From NCBI GenBank assembly GCA_017398105.1, contig JAFQHF010000025.1:1-64000 (forward strand): DNA of 64,000 bases, given 5' to 3'. Below the pieces are notes generated by a model that worked only from the letters and a program-made list of their open reading frames with translations, was not told the origin of the DNA and ran no database searches. Below are positions 59,227 to 64,000 of the stretch, piece after piece. The stretch comes from Oscillospiraceae bacterium. Its GTDB lineage: Bacteria > Bacillota_A > Clostridia > Oscillospirales > Oscillospiraceae. The stretch's first letter is position 1. The number at the start of each line of letters is the position of its first letter. The translations under genes were made by a program, and so were the position numbers.

Positions 59227-59345
59227 CAATCATTTGTCCTCTTTCCGGCGAAGCAGCGTGTCACAGGGCCGCCGTCGGGTTATCCGCAGATATTTCCACG
59301 GCATCGGCTTTCCTCATTGCTTCCCGCTCTGTAGCATTAGTATAC
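59227..59345 (-). ncRNA. Possible small RNA or leader, minus strand
   Basis: A stretch with no good coding frame, transcribable toward the terminator at 59,192-59,226. GAAGCA could pair with TGCTTC and GCCG..GCCG with CGGCGGC, giving a compact fold. A TATACT-type -10 is at 59,339-59,344 on the minus strand. It matches no RNA family I recognise. It may also be an unstructured spacer. Confidence 0.25.
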
Positions 59346-59408
59346 CATATCCTTCCTTTCATTGGTGAAGAAACCTTGAACTTTTGGCAAAAATTTTGTA
59401 TATATTAT

Positions 59409-59441
59409 AAAAAGAGACGGCAGTATAAGCCGTCTCTTTTG
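59409..59441. terminator. Terminator of the small membrane-protein gene
   Basis: AAAGAGACGGC pairs with GCCGTCTCTTT; A/T runs on both sides. Confidence 0.85.
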
Positions 59442-59445
59442 TCAT

Positions 59446-59829
59446 TTATGCAGGATACAGATTGCTGACCAGAATCAGTACCGGCAGAGCCAGTGTAAAA
59501 ACACTGATCGCCCAAGCATACATGGCTTTTCTGGAACAGAACATCAGCAGCAAACAGGCAATGGTAAGTGCAAAGGGCCCCATCACCGCCATGCTCCTGG
59601 CAATCATCACAGCAAATTCTCCGGAAGACTGCAGGTTCAGTCCAACCTCCTCCGGCAGATGCTCCATGTTGTAGACTGCCAGTTTCAGGGCATAATACAC
59701 CACCGGTGCGGCCAAAACAAATTTGCGCAGACGGTACAGCCATACGCCAATCAGATTTATGATCCTATTCAGCTTATTCACAGCAGAGGGTGTCTGTGAA
59801 GCTTGGGAATGTATTCCGGAATCTTTCAT
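59446..59829 (-). CDS. Small membrane protein of unknown function
   Basis: 127 residues with three hydrophobic segments (about residues 36-55, 72-95 and 102-122). The N terminus is Ser/Gln-rich and hydrophilic. No family recognised. It is a lone gene between terminators, divergent from the 58-residue protein at 59,973. Confidence 0.65.
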   Translation of the reverse strand: MKDSGIHSQASQTPSAVNKLNRIINLIGVWLYRLRKFVLAAPVVYYALKLAVYNMEHLPEEVGLNLQSSGEFAVMIARSMAVMGPFALTIACLLLMFCSRKAMYAWAISVFTLALPVLILVSNLYPA

Positions 59830-59972
59830 TTCTTACCTCCGGGAAATATTTTGATTATCATACCATATTTACCAACGGGTTTCAAGCATCTGGCCGCTTT
59901 AATCAGTCCGTTTTATAGGACTTTCCCTTTTGTATACTATCCTCAGAAAGAAAACAAAAGGAGGAAACCAAT

Positions 59973-60149
59973 ATGAAGAACAAGAACAGAAAGAACAGCC
60001 ATTTAAGAGTCGTAAACAGCCGCCAGCCCAAATATCCCAATGCAGCAGACGATCAGTACTTTGCCAGAAGGACACTGGACATCGTCACCGCGATCGTATC
60101 CGGCATGGGGTTTACCACAGCCATGATCTTTCTCGTTACACTGGCTTAA
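59973..60149 (+). CDS. 58-residue basic protein with one membrane helix
   Basis: ATG 59973 has a perfect AAAGGAGG eight bases before it. The first half is very basic (MKNKNRKNSHLRVVNSR), followed by a hydrophobic C-terminal helix (IVTAIVSGMGFTTAMIFLV). So the basic head would face the cytosol. The stop overlaps the end of the converging phosphodiesterase gene. The good ribosome-binding site and coding look make it a real small protein of unknown function. Confidence 0.75.
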   Translation: MKNKNRKNSHLRVVNSRQPKYPNAADDQYFARRTLDIVTAIVSGMGFTTAMIFLVTLA

Positions 60150-60637
60150 TCCAGCAAATCACTGTCCGATAAAATTCTGCAGGAACGGATCTTACCGTCG
60201 GATATCTCAATAAGTCCCACACTGCCGCCGAAATAGCCGCAGCTGCCGGGATTCAGCACCCAAAGTCCGTCCTCCTCCTGATGACAGTCAGGAACATGGG
60301 TATGACCATACAGGGCAGCTGCAGCACCTGCTGTGCGGGCATCCCGCAGCAGTGCACTCAGATAGGTTTTCACACGATGCCTGTGGCCGTGGGTCATATA
60401 AAAGTCCACGCCGCCGATCCGATAAATCAGGATCTCCGGTTGTCCCGGAGGACAGCGGTAGCGATCACAGTTTCCCGGCACCTGATAAAAAGGGATGCCG
60501 GGAAATTCTTCTTTCATGGCTGCACCGTCATCAAAATGATCCCCAAGATGAATGACTGCGTTGGGCTTCAAGCCTTCAATGCAGCGGCGCATGAAACTGA
60601 GTGAGCTGTGGGAATCTGACAACACCAGAATTCTCAT
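60146..60637 (-). CDS. MJ0936/YfcE-family metallophosphoesterase
   Basis: 163 residues. Calcineurin-like motifs: VLSDSHSS, HLGDHFDD, PGNCDR, THGHRHRV and YGHTHVP, then NPGS. All metal ligands are present. These enzymes hydrolyse phosphodiesters; in Firmicutes the gene often sits next to rdgB/rph, not here. It converges on the small basic protein. Confidence 0.92.
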   Translation of the reverse strand: MRILVLSDSHSSLSFMRRCIEGLKPNAVIHLGDHFDDGAAMKEEFPGIPFYQVPGNCDRYRCPPGQPEILIYRIGGVDFYMTHGHRHRVKTYLSALLRDARTAGAAAALYGHTHVPDCHQEEDGLWVLNPGSCGYFGGSVGLIEISDGKIRSCRILSDSDLLD

Positions 60638-60703
60638 TGTACCGTCCTACTCTCCTTTTCATTCTGTACAGATTTCGACAAGATTATTCCCGCAGGGCGC
60701 AAA

Positions 60704-61588
60704 TCAATCTTCGTCAAAATCAGAATCCGGCTCCTCCAGCGTAACCTCCCGGAAGAACTTTCGTTTCTCAGAAGGGGTACAGCCATAAATTTCCTTAAAA
60801 TACTGGTTCAGCATTTTAGGGTCACGGAAACCGTGGCGTTCCGCAATTTCACCGATGGGGTCCTCTGAGGTTTCCAGTTCCCGGCAAACCGCAGTGGTAC
60901 GTACCTGATACACATACTGCAGATAGCTGACGCCCATATTCTTCTTGAACAGACGGCAAAAATATTCCTTATTCAGACCCATAAAATCGACAGCCTCATC
61001 CAGAGGAAGTTCTTCTCCATGGTGCAGCTGAATGTGTTCCAGCAGCGGCTCAAGCCTGGTCATGTCACTTCGCTGGAGCCTGGTTTCTTCCACCGCAAGA
61101 GGCTGAGAGAAATGCTTCACCAGAAGTGCAGTCACCGCAAACAATCTGGCCTGCCGATCCAGCTTATTGGTCAGATCAGATTCATCCGCCGTCTGCCGCA
61201 GGATCTCATTCATATGTGCACGCAGCTGATCATATGCCATCGCCTTTGCCTGATCCTCCGGATCGAAGGCAAGATGAAAGCGCATCTGATCAAATGTGGG
61301 CACATAATGCAGCATCACATTTGGATCAATGTGAATCACCAGGTACACCGCATTGCGGCTGCATTTTGTCTCGTGCACCTCATGAGAATTGATGATAAAC
61401 ATATCACCAGCTTTAAATTGCAGCTTTGCATTTTCGAAATTGCAAGTAACTTTTCCCTTCACAAACAGCAAAAGCTCCACCGCCTTGTGCCAGTGAGGCG
61501 GTGTATAGGCGCTCAGCTTATTTTCAAATTTCACACCAAAGCCGGTATCATCCATACCAATAAGCATCCGATGTTGATAATTTTGCAT
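60704..61588 (-). CDS. AraC-family regulator with cupin sensor
   Basis: 294 residues. The N-terminal cupin domain (YTPPHWHKAVELLLFVKGKV ... SHEVHETK) may bind a sugar or small ligand. The C-terminal double helix-turn-helix (FMGLNKEYFCRLFKKNMGVS and EIAERHGFRDPKMLNQYFKE) is typical of AraC. It ends in an acidic tail (EEPDSDFDED). It is divergent from three micro-ORFs, with AAAGTCAA repeats between them, so it may control that operon. No carbohydrate gene is adjacent. Confidence 0.92.
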   Translation of the reverse strand: MQNYQHRMLIGMDDTGFGVKFENKLSAYTPPHWHKAVELLLFVKGKVTCNFENAKLQFKAGDMFIINSHEVHETKCSRNAVYLVIHIDPNVMLHYVPTFDQMRFHLAFDPEDQAKAMAYDQLRAHMNEILRQTADESDLTNKLDRQARLFAVTALLVKHFSQPLAVEETRLQRSDMTRLEPLLEHIQLHHGEELPLDEAVDFMGLNKEYFCRLFKKNMGVSYLQYVYQVRTTAVCRELETSEDPIGEIAERHGFRDPKMLNQYFKEIYGCTPSEKRKFFREVTLEEPDSDFDED

Positions 61589-61633
61589 GAAATACTCCTT
61601 TTTCCGAACATTTCAGTTCATAATTCATTCACA

Positions 61634-61689
61634 AAAGTCAATATTCACCCAACTAAAGTCAATTATACCACTTTTTTCCCCGAAGTCAA
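61634..61689. promoter_or_regulatory. AraC promoter and AAGTCAA direct repeats
   Basis: AAAGTCAAT occurs at 61,634-61,642 and 61,655-61,663, 21 bp apart as is common for AraC half-sites; AAGTCAA recurs at 61,683-61,689. The minus-strand araC promoter lies among them: TTGACT (61,684-61,689), 16 bp, TATAAT (61,662-61,667). The third copy sits where the -35 of the plus-strand promoter (TATAAT at 61,695-61,700) would be, so an activator could act there. Confidence 0.55.
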
Positions 61690-61694
61690 GGTGC

Positions 61695-61700
61695 TATAAT
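61695..61700 (+). promoter_or_regulatory. -10 of the micro-ORF operon
   Basis: A perfect TATAAT about 110 bp before the first micro-ORF. The -35 (TTTTTT at 61,672-61,677) is poor, fitting an activator-dependent promoter. Confidence 0.5.
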
Positions 61701-61809
61701 ACGCCCATGCTTGAGGGTTGCAAGCAGCAGCCTGATTGCAATATAAGCAAAAATAAATTTCACACAGATGTTATATAGAACTACCAACACAAATTGGAGG
61801 TATTTGATT

Positions 61810-61875
61810 ATGAAAAAGAACCTGTTTATTATGATGGGCCAGTACGGCGAACTGCTGAACCGGGTGGGCCGGTAA
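61810..61875 (+). CDS. Micro-ORF 1 (21 residues)
   Basis: ATG 61810 follows TTGGAGG at a spacing of 8-10 nt. Peptide starts MKKNLFIMMGQYG and ends NRVGR: basic ends around a hydrophobic patch. It is the first of three tandem micro-ORFs between a promoter and a terminator (62,148-62,178). Function unknown: signalling peptide, leader or small toxin are all possible. Confidence 0.6.
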   Translation: MKKNLFIMMGQYGELLNRVGR

Positions 61876-61899
61876 TCCTTTCAATCCGGAGGTATCCGC

Positions 61900-61977
61900 A
61901 TGAAGAAGAAAACCTTTTCCGCATATCTGAAGGAAGTTTTCAAAAGCTACGATGAAATGCGTGAGTTCATTCGCTAA
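61900..61977 (+). CDS. Micro-ORF 2 (25 residues)
   Basis: ATG 61900 has CCGGAGG seven bases before it. The peptide starts MKKKTFSAYLKEVFKSYDEM and ends with FIR, an amphipathic helix pattern with alternating basic, acidic and aromatic residues. It begins 24 bp after the first micro-ORF. It is not similar to the other two. Confidence 0.6.
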   Translation: MKKKTFSAYLKEVFKSYDEMREFIR

Positions 61978-62009
61978 AATAATTATCACATATATTGGAG
62001 GAAATTGCA

Positions 62010-62084
62010 ATGATTAACTATAGAAAAAACATTCAGCTGGCTGTTAACTGCAGCAGCGAGTATCTGAAGCGCATCAATAACTGA
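62010..62084 (+). CDS. Micro-ORF 3 (24 residues)
   Basis: ATG 62010 has TTGGAGG at a spacing of 7-8 nt. The peptide starts MINYRKNIQLAVNC and ends LKRINN: basic, one Cys, amphipathic. It begins 32 bp after the second micro-ORF and is followed by two stops (TGATGA). The terminator is 63 bp downstream. Confidence 0.6.
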   Translation: MINYRKNIQLAVNCSSEYLKRINN

Positions 62085-62147
62085 TGACCGGCTGCTGATA
62101 CGCTTTCTCAATAAATCAAATTTAGGCCGTTTTAGAATAAACGAGCA

Positions 62148-62178
62148 CAGGCTGCCTGATTGGGGCAGCCTGTTTTTT
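62148..62178 (+). terminator. Terminator of the micro-ORF operon
   Basis: CAGGCTGCC (62,148-62,156) pairs with GGCAGCCTG (62,164-62,172), then TTTTTT. Confidence 0.92.
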
Positions 62179-62245
62179 GTTCACCTTTGTTCCTGCTGAT
62201 GCATATGCTATTGCAGACGAATCTTTCCCAGTGGGAGGTATTTTG

Positions 62246-62461
62246 ATGCAATATGATCTATCTGAGCTGATGCGGCTTGCCCGGTCACCTGCCGGACAGC
62301 AGTTGATCGCTCTGCTGCAGGAACGGGGCGGCACCGCATTGCAGGATGCTGCGCAGATGGCATCTTCCGGTAATCTTGATGGTGCAAAGCAGATACTTTC
62401 TTCCCTGCTCGCCCAGGAGGATGCCCGAACATTGCTGAAAAAGCTGGAGGAAGCCATATGA
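62246..62461 (+). CDS. Small helical protein of unknown function
   Basis: 71 residues from ATG 62246 (GGGAGGTATTTTG). All-helical, with YDLSELMRLARSPAGQQLIA and LEEAI at the end. It overlaps the next gene by 4 bp (ATGA). First of three unknown genes that belong together. No family recognised. Confidence 0.7.
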   Translation: MQYDLSELMRLARSPAGQQLIALLQERGGTALQDAAQMASSGNLDGAKQILSSLLAQEDARTLLKKLEEAI

Positions 62462-62817
62462 GTGAACTGGAAGAAAAATTAGGCGCCGTGCTGAACAATC
62501 CTCAGCTGATGCAGCAAATCATGGGGCTGGCTCAATCCATCGGCAGTTCTCAACCCGCCAGAGATGTGCCGCAGAAGCAGGCGCCGGAACCGCCCGCGTC
62601 TGCCAGCCTTGATCCCAAGCTTCTGCAAAGCCTTGCGGGTTTCGGTAAGCAAGCCGGTGTTGATCCAAACCAAACGGCACTTCTGACGGCACTGTCTCCC
62701 TATCTCAGCCAGGAGCGTGTCGGAAAACTGGAACGTGCAATGCGCGCTGCCCGAATGGCAGGTGCCGCCTCCATGTTCCTGAATTCCGGCGGGCTTCAGC
62801 TTCTCAGCGGGAGGTGA
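62458..62817 (+). CDS. Helical protein of unknown function with Pro/Ala linker
   Basis: 119 residues. N-terminal helix (LEEKLGAVLNNPQLMQQIMG), a Gln/Pro/Ala-rich linker (PQKQAPEPPASASLDPK), and a C-terminal helical part (LSPYLSQERVGKLERAMRAA). It overlaps the first gene (ATGA), and the third gene begins 4 bp after its stop. The helical NNPQLMQQIM pattern resembles STI1-type repeats, but that is weak. Function unknown. Confidence 0.7.
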   Translation: MSELEEKLGAVLNNPQLMQQIMGLAQSIGSSQPARDVPQKQAPEPPASASLDPKLLQSLAGFGKQAGVDPNQTALLTALSPYLSQERVGKLERAMRAARMAGAASMFLNSGGLQLLSGR

Positions 62818-62821
62818 TATC

Positions 62822-63181
62822 ATGTATAACCGGTACATCCCGCAAAATGACGGAACCTATCGCAGAAACCGTATTCCTGACCCTCCAAGAGAACCAGCTC
62901 CCGTTATGCCTCACATGCCGAGCCTTCCGGAAAAACCCCAATCTCCTCCTCCGGAGCCGCCTCAGTGCAAAACCTGTGTCCATAGCCAGGGAAACTGTCG
63001 CCCTTCAGCCAGAAAGCCGGTCAGGCGGGAAAGCGTAGGAAGCTTTCTGAAACAGCTGCTTCCTAAAAATTTTGATACGGAAGATCTTCTGATCGTATTG
63101 TTGCTGCTGCTTATGGCCGGAGACTGTCAGGAAGATCAGAACTCCGCACTGCTGACCCTTGCTCTCTATCTTTTCATGTAG
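62822..63181 (+). CDS. Pro-rich protein with Cys cluster and C-terminal hydrophobic segment
   Basis: 119 residues. A Pro-rich N-terminal half with Met and Arg (RIPDPPREPAPVMPHMPS) is followed by two Cys in CKTCVHSQGNC, basic residues, and hydrophobic ends (LLIVLLLLLMA and LLTLALYLFM). Probably membrane-associated, or a self-assembling structural or coat-type protein. It ends the unknown trio. Ribosome-binding site GGGAGGTGATATC in the previous gene's end. Confidence 0.7.
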   Translation: MYNRYIPQNDGTYRRNRIPDPPREPAPVMPHMPSLPEKPQSPPPEPPQCKTCVHSQGNCRPSARKPVRRESVGSFLKQLLPKNFDTEDLLIVLLLLLMAGDCQEDQNSALLTLALYLFM

Positions 63182-63235
63182 CATTTTCTTATAAAATCTG
63201 ATATAATAAGGACATTCCAGCTTCGGAGGATGTCC

Positions 63236-63853
63236 ATGAGAGAGAAAAATACATTCAGATGGTTTTGTGTATCTTTGATAATCTGTCTTGCTGTGTTGGC
63301 TCATTATCTGTTTGATCCCTGGGGCTTTTACTGGAAGGTCTCCCCGGAAGAAGCGGCACTGCGGATGGAACTTGTTACCACAGCCCAGGAGTATCTTGGA
63401 TATCAGGAATGTGACGGCAGCCACACAGAAATTCTGGACATCTATAATTCGCACGAACCCTTAGCCATGGGGTATTCTGTTCAGACCACGGACAGCTGGT
63501 GTGCCGCATTTGTCAGTGCCATGGGCATTCGCTGCAATATGACCGGAATTATCCCTACAGAATGCAGCTGTGAGCGTCAGATCGGCCTATTTCAAAGCAT
63601 AGACCGGTGGATCGAATCGGATGATTACCTTCCCCTGCCGGGCGATCTAATCTATTATGACTGGAACATGAAAAAATTGGGCGATTCCACCGGCTGGTCT
63701 GACCACGTGGGAATCGTAGTCGGTACAAAGTGGCCTTTTATGAAGGTCGTCGAAGGAAACAAGGATGATTCCGTCAGCTACCGCATTATCCCTCTCAGCC
63801 ACATTCACATCCGCGGCTTCGCTGTTCCGGATTACCACAGCCTTACAAAATGA
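63236..63853 (+). CDS. CHAP-domain cell-wall hydrolase-like membrane protein
   Basis: 205 residues from ATG 63236 (GGAGGATGTCC; an ATG at 63230 is too close to the GGAGG). One N-terminal transmembrane helix (WFCVSLIICLAVLAHYLF) is followed by a CHAP domain: Cys in TTDSWCAAFVS, His in WSDHVGIVVG and the third residue in VVEGNKDD. It would cleave peptidoglycan amide bonds outside the membrane. Related clostridial proteins are plain amidase/endopeptidase types. Confidence 0.88.
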   Translation: MREKNTFRWFCVSLIICLAVLAHYLFDPWGFYWKVSPEEAALRMELVTTAQEYLGYQECDGSHTEILDIYNSHEPLAMGYSVQTTDSWCAAFVSAMGIRCNMTGIIPTECSCERQIGLFQSIDRWIESDDYLPLPGDLIYYDWNMKKLGDSTGWSDHVGIVVGTKWPFMKVVEGNKDDSVSYRIIPLSHIHIRGFAVPDYHSLTK

Positions 63854-63857
63854 AAGC

Positions 63858-63887
63858 GCCGCAGCTCATTGAGCTGCGGCATTTTTC
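63858..63887. terminator. Terminator after the CHAP gene
   Basis: GCCGCAGCTC pairs with GAGCTGCGGC, followed by ATTTTTC. Confidence 0.9.
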
Positions 63888-63889
63888 TG

Positions 63890-64000
63890 TTATTCTTCTT
63901 CCGCGAGAATCGCTTTTAATTCCCGGTTTCGCTTTCGCCATTCAGAAACAAGCGGAAACAGTCCGGTAACATTGATGATCATCACGAAGATCATCAGGCC
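63890..64000 (-). CDS. C-terminal end of a membrane protein (partial)
   Basis: The last 36 residues of a minus-strand gene that runs off the window. A hydrophobic helix (GLMIFVMIINVTGLFPLV) is followed by a charged tail (EWRKRNRELKAILAEEE). The hydrophobic end plus charged tail fits a multi-helix transport protein, which cannot be named. Confidence 0.6.
   Translation of the reverse strand, partial: GLMIFVMIINVTGLFPLVSEWRKRNRELKAILAEEE

Noticed and set aside
1..64000. CRISPR arrays, rRNA genes, phage structural or conjugation genes
   Set aside because: No regularly spaced repeats and no characteristic motifs for any of these were seen.

Overview
The window comes from a low-to-mid GC, endospore-forming member of the Clostridia, most like an Oscillospiraceae-type gut Firmicute. 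Evidence: strong AGGAGG ribosome-binding sites, Firmicute-type promoters, the block mutS2 / recO / yqzL / era / ybeY / phoH / yqfD / yqfC, and spore genes (cotJ, cwlD, yqfC, yqfD, ylbJ, SpoIID-like and peptidoglycan-binding proteins). Genus and species cannot be read from the sequence.

Left end (1-12,100). This is the unusual part. The spore-coat / manganese-catalase gene cotJC is cut into pieces. Its first 66 codons lie at 11,461-11,658 on the minus strand, directly behind a fused cotJA-cotJB gene. Its middle part lies about 10.6 kb away at 612-838 on the same strand. Both break points carry the 12-bp direct repeat CTTCTGTACCTA (827-838 and 11,460-11,471), and joining them restores the CotJC reading frame exactly. 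The DNA between (10,633 bp) begins with a serine recombinase operon (1,145-2,880). It then carries a hydrolase, an arsenate-reductase-like phosphatase, an SGNH hydrolase, Bcp, YaaA, NAD(P)HX epimerase, GlgB, a TetR regulator, a complete manganese catalase and a MATE pump. The layout is that of a sporulation intervening element like the sigK skin element, here in cotJC and loaded with peroxide-stress genes. The middle cotJC piece is broken again on its left, next to the 3' end of a second serine recombinase that runs off the window, so the gene seems to be interrupted twice.

Centre (12,200-34,700). Mostly housekeeping: cwlD, radA, a Nudix hydrolase, a membrane-anchored Xre regulator, two tyrosine recombinases flanking pfkA, then a long minus-strand series (coaD, rsmD, uvrC, HPr, mutS2, recO, yqzL, era, ybeY, phoH, yqfD, yqfC). 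Divergent ylbJ, asnA and a tRNA-Ser(GGA) follow.

Right half (34,850-64,000). A heterodimeric ABC exporter with one degenerate ATPase site; a possible structured RNA; glyA behind a single-aptamer glycine riboswitch with its own terminator; an esterase / HAD / GH3 cluster; a ZIP transporter; pepV; a DUF819 transporter; a transglutaminase-fold protein; CarD; pyk; asnB; an operon of spore-type peptidoglycan-binding proteins; a CDP-alcohol phosphatidyltransferase; and an AraC regulator divergent from three tandem micro-ORFs of 21, 25 and 24 codons, each with a near-perfect ribosome-binding site. The window ends with a trio of unknown proteins, a CHAP amidase and the 3' end of a membrane protein.

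The two strongest leads are the doubly split cotJC and the AraC-linked micropeptide operon.
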